Of a DNA stretch of 12,056 nt, positions 6,141 to 12,028 are shown piece by piece (the stretch's first letter is position 1; each line of letters opens with the position of its first letter). The position numbers and the translations under genes were made by a program. The stretch is from Chitinophagaceae bacterium UBA4857 (lineage in GTDB: Bacteria > Bacteroidota > Bacteroidia > Chitinophagales > Chitinophagaceae): NCBI GenBank assembly GCA_002399735.1, contig DHEF01000022.1:1-12056 (forward strand), read 5' to 3'. The notes below the pieces were generated by a model that saw nothing but the letters and a program-made list of their open reading frames with translations, ran no database searches and was not told where the DNA came from.

Positions 6141-6566
6141 TTAGTCAAACCATTCTTTGCCTGTGTCAAGGCGAATAAAAAAGTCGGTAAACGAATTGCC
6201 AATGTCAATGTGATACTGTTTGTCTAAGTCTATAAATGGCGAAAGCACTATCCTATAATTTCCATTGTCCATAAATTCGATTGCAATGAACTCACTACTT
6301 GGATTATTCCCAATTCCTAATGTCAATGGCAGGTTGTCGAATATGCCTGTGTCCTGGTTTCGGGATAACAGCTCGTCAATGTCCCAAAGGTTTACAAGTT
6401 CTGGTCCTACAAATTCTTCGTACTCTCCATAGTTGTCAAGGTAAAATTTATAGTCGTCTGGAAGTTGAAATCCAATTTGGTTTTCTATTTGTTCAAATGT
6501 TGTCGTCGGTTTTGTTGTTCGCTTAGGGAAATTATATTTAGTCAATATGGTTTCAAGTTCGGTCAT
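6141..6566 (-). CDS. SUKH (SMI1/KNR4) family protein
   Basis: The 141-aa protein has the classic SUKH signature: an N-terminal helix with a conserved E, then IGFQLPDDYKFYLDNYG at residues 31-47, a long loop, LWDIDELL near 60-67, and a terminal helix (SFTDFFIRLD). Bacterial SUKH proteins are mostly immunity proteins against polymorphic toxins delivered by T6SS, T7SS or contact-dependent systems, often nucleases. No toxin gene adjoins it, so it may be an orphan immunity gene in cassette d. ATG at 6564-6566, about 50 nt from the R' core; the stop is 19 nt from the next attC-like core. Confidence 0.88.
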   Translation of the reverse strand: MTELETILTKYNFPKRTTKPTTTFEQIENQIGFQLPDDYKFYLDNYGEYEEFVGPELVNLWDIDELLSRNQDTGIFDNLPLTLGIGNNPSSEFIAIEFMDNGNYRIVLSPFIDLDKQYHIDIGNSFTDFFIRLDTGKEWFD

Positions 6567-6615
6567 TAAAACTTAGTCGATATTTTGTTTGTAAATTAGT
6601 TTAGTCTGTCAGTAA

Positions 6616-6756
6616 GGTTGCTGCTTACGTTTTGGGGCTTGGCGAAGGCGGGGATTTTAGCTCCAAAGCCTAATTAAAGCACCCAAATTCAAATTTAGCA
6701 AAATGTTTCATAGAAGCACGTCAGCCCCGCTTTTGCCAAACCCTTGTTAGCGGCTG
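6616..6756 (-). repeat. attC-like site 4 (short class)
   Basis: The R' side is ggttgctgcttacg (6616-6629) and the R'' side gttagcggctg (6746-6756), on the + strand. The arms ggcgaaggcgggg and ccccgcttttgcc pair with two G-T wobbles on the + strand. The outer arm is ggggcttg versus caaaccc, with an extra base on the R' side. The 141-bp site is a close relative of site 1. Confidence 0.78.
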
Positions 6757-6761
6757 TATTT

Positions 6762-6989
6762 TCACTGGTCTGTTTGATTTTCCTCGTCAACGGTAATGGT
6801 TATTTTATTCTTTTCCTGTTTTACTTTGATTGTCTGCCCATGCTCAAAGCCAATATCCTGCAACCATTTTCCACATAGCCGAATTTCGGGAAATATGATT
6901 GGACGCCAAGAATTGACACGCTCAAAGTATTTTGGATAGACCTTTAAATGTCTTTCATCTTTTTGTTGAAATTTTTTTTCTTGCTCCAT
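6762..6989 (-). CDS. SymE-like toxin-family protein (copy 2)
   Basis: The 75-aa protein is a second SymE-family member. Its core FPEIRLCGKWLQDIGFEHGQ matches copy 1 at P-E-I-R-L-x-G-K-W-L-x-x-x-G-F-x-x-G-Q and the following N-K-x-T-I. It differs enough (N-terminal and C-terminal extensions, ending EENQTDQ) to be an independent acquisition rather than a recent duplicate. ATG at 6987-6989; the stop is 5 nt from the R'' core of site 4, so it is the last gene of cassette e. A divergent XRE gene (7138-7347) is its partner. Function is inferred from family and arrangement only. Confidence 0.72.
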   Translation of the reverse strand: MEQEKKFQQKDERHLKVYPKYFERVNSWRPIIFPEIRLCGKWLQDIGFEHGQTIKVKQEKNKITITVDEENQTDQ

Positions 6990-7112
6990 GACAATAATTT
7001 CTTGCTACAATATTATAATAAATAATATTATTATGCAAATAATAACGCATGAAAATATAATTTATTGTCATTCGGCTATGATTTTCAAGTCTTTAGAATT
7101 TTACGATATTTG
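6988..7112. promoter_or_regulatory. Divergent control region of module 2
   Basis: The 148-bp gap between SymE-like and XRE genes holds a 10-bp inverted pair, ATGACAATAA (6988-6997, starting in the SymE start codon) and TTATTGTCAT (7062-7071). Between them is a palindrome AATATTAT / ATAATATT (7009-7016 and 7022-7029). A GATATTTG box (7105-7112), one base from TAnnTTTG, is a candidate -7 for the XRE gene. TGACAA is shared with module 1. Confidence 0.45.
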
Positions 7113-7137
7113 CAGGAAACGTTAATAAATTAGCATT

Positions 7138-7347
7138 GTGGCGAAAGTAAACTTAAATAGAATAAAGTCTGTTCTGGCGGAAAAGAACAAAAGCAGCAAG
7201 GATTTAGCCAGTCATTTGGGTAAAACCGAGTCAACTGTTTCTCGCTGGTGTACCAATGAAGTCCAACCATCTATTGAAACGCTTTACGAAATCTCGAAAC
7301 TTTTGAAAGTGGATATTCGGGAGTTGCTGGTATCAACAGCGAAGTAA
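7138..7347 (+). CDS. XRE-family HTH regulator (candidate antitoxin, module 2)
   Basis: The 69-aa single-domain helix-turn-helix protein has an XRE/HTH_3 core spanning nearly its whole length: NRIKSVLAEKNKSSKDLASH, the recognition helix near TESTVSRWCTN, and PSIETLYEISKLLKVDIREL. The start is GTG at 7138-7140, 25 nt after a near-consensus -7 box. It runs against the array direction, convergent with the HNH gene (2 bp between their ends) and divergent from the SymE-like gene. The same pairing at 3610-4096 implies a functional unit; repressor or antitoxin activity is inferred. Confidence 0.85.
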   Translation: MAKVNLNRIKSVLAEKNKSSKDLASHLGKTESTVSRWCTNEVQPSIETLYEISKLLKVDIRELLVSTAK

Positions 7348-7349
7348 TT

Positions 7350-8114
7350 TCAAAAACCAAAACTAACATTAGTTGGAAATTTAGCGATTAAGAAATCGCC
7401 AACAATCGAAGGATTATCTTGTCTGACTGCTATGATTGAGGCTGTATCATAAACTCCCATATCTTCCTTTTTACTATTTCGCAATCGAAGCTTTCTTCTC
7501 ATTCCGAATAGGACAAATCCCATTAATCTCAGTTTCTCAACTTCTTCATTCAGGTGTACGCCAAACTTTGCAGTTTCAGCATAACCAATATCAGAAAGGA
7601 TATCACCTATTTCTTTTAGTTCCTCAAAAAGTCCACCGACTTCAGTTGCTTCATGCTCAGTTCTCAACTCGTCATGATTGAAGTCAAACATATGCACACC
7701 ATTGATAATGTCTACTATTTGTTTGTCAGAAGTGATTTTGGGTAAGCTCTTTATATTTTGTTGGTCATTTGCAAAAGCAGTAACGTCTCTTTCTAAAGTT
7801 GTCTTTACCCATGTTTCATGAACAACTTTGAAAAGTCTTAGGCTTTCTACTGAATAAATTTCAACAAGCTCATCCACTCTTTTATGGTCATTTGCGCAAA
7901 GCAAAATTAAATTGTCATAACCATCATAATCGCCATCGTAGGAGATATTACCTCTTGGACCTTTATCCGAAGAAGATATTATATGACATTCTTCTCCGAT
8001 AATTACATTTTCGGTTGCTCCATCAGATGGTTGTACCAATTCAATTCTACACAACAAACAGCGATTACCTGATTTAGCCCAAAGAGTTTTTCTTGTTTTA
8101 TCTGTTATGCTCAT
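7350..8114 (-). CDS. HNH endonuclease-domain protein
   Basis: The protein has 254 aa. The N-terminal HNH module spans residues about 8-80: C19-x2-C22, then ECHIIS with H44, DNLILLC with N68 and C73, and H77 in C73-x3-H77. This fits the H-N-H metal-dependent nuclease fold with a zinc knuckle (C19, C22, C73 and possibly H77). Residues about 100-254 are helical and unrecognised, perhaps a specificity or partner-binding domain. The ATG at 8112-8114 overlaps the stop of the upstream HEPN-motif gene by one base (TAATG), so the two are probably translationally coupled. HNH proteins of this type occur in restriction and anti-phage systems; DNA targeting here is inferred. Confidence 0.82.
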   Translation of the reverse strand: MSITDKTRKTLWAKSGNRCLLCRIELVQPSDGATENVIIGEECHIISSSDKGPRGNISYDGDYDGYDNLILLCANDHKRVDELVEIYSVESLRLFKVVHETWVKTTLERDVTAFANDQQNIKSLPKITSDKQIVDIINGVHMFDFNHDELRTEHEATEVGGLFEELKEIGDILSDIGYAETAKFGVHLNEEVEKLRLMGFVLFGMRRKLRLRNSKKEDMGVYDTASIIAVRQDNPSIVGDFLIAKFPTNVSFGF

Positions 8115-8746
8115 TAATCAATTGGTTCTGTTTCTTTATAACTGTATTCGTTTATAAGTCCGCTATACCTGAAAGAGACATGCAATAATAATTTCTTGTC
8201 CAATAAATCAATTTTATCAATCAGTATGTTTGAAATTTTTTCTTCGATTAGAGGCATATCAGTCATGAAATCATTGAACAGCTTGCCAACTTCTATATCT
8301 ATAACGTCTGTGTAAAAATCAATACCTTTAAAAACTTGTATATTCAATTCCTCAGATTTTCTAAAGCCGAATTTTGGTTTCACATTATATCCTCTATGAA
8401 TAATTCGGTTTCTTACATCTTTCAGTAATGTAATCCACGGATATTTACGTTTATCTCTAAAGTTTTCAAATTCCACAATAATTTCTGGGATATTAACGTC
8501 GTTTCTACTTTTTCCGAAATTGTGAAAATCTGGTAATTTGTGTTCCTCTTTAATTGTTTGATTTTGTACGATGTCTACCAAACATGAAAATAAATCTAGA
8601 TAGGTTTTCATCCTTACCACTAAGAGATAGGAATAGTTTTTAAACTCTGTTTCGCTTTCCGCTGATTCGATGTCGTACTGAGAAAGCACTTGTCTATCAT
8701 CATGTAGGCCTGAATTCTCATTCAGTGCTACAAATAGTTTGTACAA
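8114..8746 (-). CDS. HEPN-motif protein coupled to HNH nuclease (5' end uncertain)
   Basis: The open frame of 210 codons is helical and without membrane spans. Residues 112-117, RNRIIH, fit the R-x4-6-H motif (R followed by a polar residue) of HEPN ribonucleases, flanked by KDV and RGY. HEPN proteins occur in toxin-antitoxin and anti-phage systems. The motif is the only basis for the family assignment, so it is tentative. The first codon here is TTG (8744-8746) with no visible leader. The same frame continues upstream across a TAA (8777-8779) into an open stretch starting with ATG at 8929, so the true gene may be longer and interrupted. It overlaps the HNH gene by one base (TAATG). Confidence 0.6.
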   Translation of the reverse strand: MYKLFVALNENSGLHDDRQVLSQYDIESAESETEFKNYSYLLVVRMKTYLDLFSCLVDIVQNQTIKEEHKLPDFHNFGKSRNDVNIPEIIVEFENFRDKRKYPWITLLKDVRNRIIHRGYNVKPKFGFRKSEELNIQVFKGIDFYTDVIDIEVGKLFNDFMTDMPLIEEKISNILIDKIDLLDKKLLLHVSFRYSGLINEYSYKETEPID

Positions 8747-8776
8747 TTTGTCATATGTAACAATTACAAATTGCCA

Positions 8777-8929
8777 TTAATTGAAAAATGATTGTGCTAG
8801 CTCGTTGATTCTATTGTCTAAAGGAGAAAATTGATTTAAGTAACCCAAAGAACAAGCGACACAGCACAATTTAGATTCGTATTGAACCCAGTCGTATTTG
8901 GTTATGTTATATGTGTCAATGGGTCTCAT
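8777..8929 (-). pseudogene. Probable 5' fragment of the HEPN-motif gene
   Basis: A 50-codon ORF runs from the ATG at 8927-8929 to the TAA at 8777-8779, in the same frame as the HEPN-motif ORF, with ten more sense codons between the TAA and 8746. Joined, they would give about 271 codons before the stop at 8114. The ATG lies about 7 nt from the R' core of site 5, where a first cassette gene is expected. The sequence (MRPIDTYNITKYDWVQYESK at the start, ELAQSFF at the end) runs plausibly into WQFVIVTYDKLYKLF. A nonsense mutation is the simplest reading; a separate small gene is the alternative. Confidence 0.5.
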
Positions 8930-8935
8930 AATATT

Positions 8936-9076
8936 GCCGATAACGGATTAGGTATTTGCGATGGTGCGGTAATAGTATTCCGTCAGTTGAGTTTTGTAGC
9001 AAAGTTAAATAGAATTACTGAAGTTGAGCGTTTAACGTCAAGCCGCACTATTGCAAATACCTGTTATGCGGTCGGC
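8936..9076 (-). repeat. attC-like site 5 (short class)
   Basis: The R' side is gccgataacg (8936-8945) and the R'' side gttatgcggtcggc (9063-9076), on the + strand. The arms ggtatttgcgatggtgcgg and ccgcactattgcaaatacc pair over 19 positions with two G-T wobbles. The 141-bp interior has tattccgtc, also present in long sites 2 and 7. Confidence 0.78.
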
Positions 9077-9082
9077 TTTCTT

Positions 9083-9795
9083 TCACGGTACTTTAATTTT
9101 TAGTTTTTTAAAAACTTGTCGTTTGTTGTCGTTAAGTAAATTGTCAACTGCTTCCCAGTTATTACTTTGTATTAGGCTTAAGAGTAATTCTGTATGTTTT
9201 AATATCTTGTCGTCAACTTTAATCTTTCTATATTTTGTTAGTCTGTCAATAAGAACTTCAGAACTTTTTAAATCTGTCTTGTTTGCTAACTCACAGTATA
9301 AAACTAAATTAGAATTTCTTTCTGTAATTTCTGATACATTATCCAGTTTAAATTTTGTCAGATTGTTTAATATGTCTCTTGAAGATTTATATTGAGAAAA
9401 GTATGGCAAAATGCTCTCCCGAATTTTTCTTGCTAGAAAGTCAGCTAAAAGTGGGTATTCTTGAGTAATTCGGTAGTAATCTCTGATTTTTGGAATTAAG
9501 TCTTCAATTTTTTTTGATGCAGTTAGCTCATAGTTTAAAATAAAAGTGTCGGTGTCATATATAGAACAAATAGAAATTTCTGTTTTAAAACTGTCAGAAA
9601 TCCCCGTCCAACTCCCTCTTGTGTCAATGTGAATTATATGAAAAGGTCGTTGGATTGTTTGATAAGTTTTCTTCCTTTCAATTCAAAACCGTCTGCACGA
9701 AGATTATCGGCAATAATTTTCGTAAAGTCTTTATAAGCTGTTTTTAAGTCCTCCTTTTTTAAGGGTCTGTAAACTTTTAGGTCTTCCCAATTCAT
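9083..9795 (-). pseudogene. DUF4304-like gene with a frameshift
   Basis: From the ATG at 9793-9795 the frame encodes MNWEDLKVYRPLKKEDLKTA... up to QSNDLFI and stops at 9634-9636. The next frame, entered at the A-run 9641-9644 (+ strand), continues smoothly as HIIHIDTRGSW...TEISI and stays open to the TGA at 9083-9085. One missing base in that run would explain it; the repaired product would have about 237 aa. The G-F-E-L-K-G-R-K-L followed by I-I-H-I-D pattern resembles DUF4304, a domain often seen near polymorphic toxins and immunity genes; its function is unknown. The gene start is about 20 nt from the R' core and the stop 6 nt from the R'' core of cassette f. An assembly error or programmed slippage is also possible. 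Confidence 0.72.
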
Positions 9796-9814
9796 TCTCG
9801 GTGTGTCGTTTTAA

Positions 9815-10025
9815 GCTGCCGCATAACGTTGAAGCATTTGTGTTTGTGGCGGAATTTGAAAAATGTCCGCTGGGTACAAATGCTGATTAAAAATACAAAA
9901 GTTCATTGTTCTTTCTATCGCTCAATTTATAACGTCCAGCTCGAACAACAGATGATAGATAGGTGAAGTTGAAGTGGCGTTATCTGTCCGCCGACATAAA
10001 ACAAATGCAATGTTACATGCAGTGC
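9815..10025 (-). repeat. attC-like site 6 (long class)
   Basis: The R' side is gctgccgcataacg (9815-9828) and the R'' side gttacatgcagtgc (10012-10025), on the + strand. The arm agcatttgtgtttgtggcgg faces ccgccgacataaaacaaatgc with bulges. The interior contains gctgattaaaaatac and gtccagctcgaacaaca, matching interior blocks of sites 0 and 2. At 211 bp it is the longest copy. Confidence 0.72.
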
Positions 10026-10029
10026 TATT

Positions 10030-10623
10030 TTAGTTTCCAATTGTTGTCAGGTCAATGTAATCGCCACTGTCGTGCCCAACTGCTACGAATATTTTGTCCT
10101 TATGTTTGAGAAACAAACTTTTGTCGAGTTTTGTTCTTATAATTTCGTCAAAAGTAAACGCACAATAAGCAAGAGGTAATATCCAGTCTAAAAACTCATA
10201 ATCATCTTCATATGCTTTTGAGATTGTATCTATGTCCTGTAGTAAACCAGGTTGTGCATATCTGTTGTCAGGTAAATATGTCAAGTCACAAGCCCAGTTG
10301 CTATCATCTTTGTCGTAATTGTCAGCACCACCAAAATAGATTGTAGGAATTTCACTTTCATTATCGCCTGCAAACTTTAGTAGTCCAATCCAAATTGCCA
10401 CTATCTTTTTAGGAATAGGCTTCTTTGTCACCACATTTGTAAGCCAATTAATAATATTAGTTTGCTCCTCTTCAATTTCAATTTCCTTAAGCGATGTCCA
10501 ATAAGGTTTGGGAAAGTTTTGTTCGTGAAACTCTATAAACTTTGTCCAAGCTTGTCTTGCAGTCACTTTTGAATTAAGTATTGTTCTAAATGTCTCCCAA
10601 GATTTGTCGTGTTGAAATTCCAT
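10030..10623 (-). CDS. Hypothetical cassette protein (cassette g)
   Basis: The protein, 197 aa from the ATG at 10621-10623, is not recognised. An in-frame TTG nine codons upstream is possible but overlaps the 5' end of the cassette. It is soluble and acidic, with no signal peptide. The N-terminal half is helical (QAWTKFIEFHEQNFPKPYW, then the hydrophobic helix KIVAIWIGLLKFAG), followed by TIYFGGADNYDKDDSNWACD and a C-terminal beta-rich end (KIFVAVGHDSGDYIDL). Its stop is 4 nt from the R'' core of site 6 and its start about 29 nt from the R' core of site 7, so it is the only gene in its cassette. The tryptophan- and aspartate-rich make-up resembles immunity-type proteins in general, but no family can be named. 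Confidence 0.75.
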   Translation of the reverse strand: MEFQHDKSWETFRTILNSKVTARQAWTKFIEFHEQNFPKPYWTSLKEIEIEEEQTNIINWLTNVVTKKPIPKKIVAIWIGLLKFAGDNESEIPTIYFGGADNYDKDDSNWACDLTYLPDNRYAQPGLLQDIDTISKAYEDDYEFLDWILPLAYCAFTFDEIIRTKLDKSLFLKHKDKIFVAVGHDSGDYIDLTTIGN

Positions 10624-10651
10624 GTCAGTTTGAATGTTGAGGTTTGTCAAC

Positions 10652-10855
10652 GCATTGCATGTAACGGGCAGGGCTTTATGCAGGTTGGGAATTAGTATTC
10701 CGTCTGCCGATAGCCGCTGCTGATTGAAAATATGTTGATGAAGTTATGTACAAAAGCTGATAGTTGTTAGTCTGGTGGAACTGAAGCTGGGATTTGCAAT
10801 TAGCTGATGTTACAATGTTATGCCCAACTTGCATAAAACCCAATGTTATAGGGCG
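10652..10855 (-). repeat. attC-like site 7 (long class)
   Basis: The R' side is gcattgcatgtaacg (10652-10666) and the R'' side gttatagggc (10845-10854), on the + strand. The arms gggctttatgcaggttggg and cccaacttgcataaaaccc pair at 19 positions with one G-T wobble and one C-A mismatch. The body closely resembles site 2, with many identical blocks, although the terminal cores differ completely. Length is 204 bp. Confidence 0.78.
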
Positions 10856-11985
10856 TTTTTCTTCATCCAATCGTCAAGCTGTCCTTTAAATACCGTTGAA
10901 GAGTATGAGCCTTCTTGTCTATTCGTTAAAGGGCAAAAGAAGACTGTAAATTCTCCAACACCTTCCTGTTCTGCAATAAAGCTGATATTAAATCTAATCG
11001 AACGGTCATAGCGTATGTCTCCATAGCGTTTACTTTCTTTAGGGGTCATTGGATATGTTGGCTTATATCCCTTTGGAATTACAATATCCTCAACTCTTGC
11101 ATAAAATATTCTTTCGCCTGTTGTCGACGAAGTTTCAATAAATGACGCAGTAAACTCATTTTGTTTGTCAACTTGTGGGACAAACAAACTTAGATTGCAT
11201 AAATCGGGAATTATCAAGCCGTTCTCAATACATTCTCCTGCAACAATTATATCAAGCCCGTTTGAGGAAACACCTTCGTTAGTAATTATCCATTCTCTAA
11301 ATTGTTTTTCACCTTTTTTCGCATCTACTAATCCTGAACCTGCTACCATACTGAATTTTGTCAAACCTAATTCAGGTGTTTTCTTTTTATCTTTTTGTAC
11401 AAAATTTAGTTTTATCTCTTTAGTTAGAGTTTCTTTATTTAAATACTCATAACCTGTCAACAATTTTGAATTGTCTAGATTTATTAATTTGGCAAACTGA
11501 GTTAAAAAATCCTCAACAAAAACAGATTTGCTTTGAAACGCACTTTTTACATCCTCGAATGAATAATTATTTATAAGGATTTCAGACCAAACAAGAGGCT
11601 TGCTTTTGTTAAAATCAATTTTCTTCGAACGGTTGCTTATTGCGTCTTTTAGCGTTCCATTGTTAGTAAGCCCTACATATACTGTATCGCTATCATTAAC
11701 TAAAATACTAAGGGCTATTGTTTTGAATTTCTTTGATAAGCTAGAAGCTATTTTATTCAGTTTTTTTGAATTTTGGTCTTCAGTGTCTTCGTCATAGATT
11801 GATATCCACGTTAAATCTTCAGTAGGTGAAATAATTATTGATTTGTCAGCATCATCTTCATTGTCGGTTATAGTAAAACCTCCCTCCGCACTAAGCTTAA
11901 TAATGTAGTCTACGACTTTGTCGGTTATGTATGATTTATCAAACTCCGAAGTCCTCAATTGTATGTTTGAAAAAAATGCCCCCAT
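10846..11985 (-). CDS. Hypothetical cassette protein, 379 aa (cassette h)
   Basis: The protein has 379 aa, begins MGAFFSNIQLRTSEFDKSYI, and I cannot assign it to a named family. It is soluble, with mixed alpha/beta structure. The first 110 residues look like a compact domain (IIISPTEDLTWISIYDEDTE, then a Lys-rich helix KKLNKIASSLSKKFK and SILVNDSDTVYVGL), and the C-terminal 150 residues are beta-rich (SLFVPQVDKQNEFTASF, GEFTVFFCPL). ATG at 11983-11985, about 44 nt from the R' core of the next site. The TAA stop (10846-10848) lies inside the R'' core of site 7, a hallmark of compact cassettes. It is the only gene of cassette h; the neighbours suggest a defence or immunity role, which is an inference. 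Confidence 0.78.
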   Translation of the reverse strand: MGAFFSNIQLRTSEFDKSYITDKVVDYIIKLSAEGGFTITDNEDDADKSIIISPTEDLTWISIYDEDTEDQNSKKLNKIASSLSKKFKTIALSILVNDSDTVYVGLTNNGTLKDAISNRSKKIDFNKSKPLVWSEILINNYSFEDVKSAFQSKSVFVEDFLTQFAKLINLDNSKLLTGYEYLNKETLTKEIKLNFVQKDKKKTPELGLTKFSMVAGSGLVDAKKGEKQFREWIITNEGVSSNGLDIIVAGECIENGLIIPDLCNLSLFVPQVDKQNEFTASFIETSSTTGERIFYARVEDIVIPKGYKPTYPMTPKESKRYGDIRYDRSIRFNISFIAEQEGVGEFTVFFCPLTNRQEGSYSSTVFKGQLDDWMKKNAL

Positions 11986-12028
11986 AGTTATGGATTATTC
12001 TTTGTGAAGTTAGGGTCGTCATAAAATG

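Noticed and set aside
9051..9395. 114-codon plus-strand ORF opposite the DUF4304-like gene
   Set aside because: It is a shadow of the minus-strand reading frame, starts inside an attC-like site, and encodes a low-complexity Ser/Leu-rich peptide.
3411..10855. attC-like repeats as simple bidirectional terminators or REP/MITE elements
   Set aside because: Terminators and MITEs do not explain why the ends of each gene unit are complementary to each other across different repeats. No target-site duplications were evident.
10676..10870. Minus-strand ORF within attC-like site 7
   Set aside because: It reads the body of the inverted repeat and overlaps the end of the 379-aa gene; a similar reading is not kept open in the near-identical site 2.
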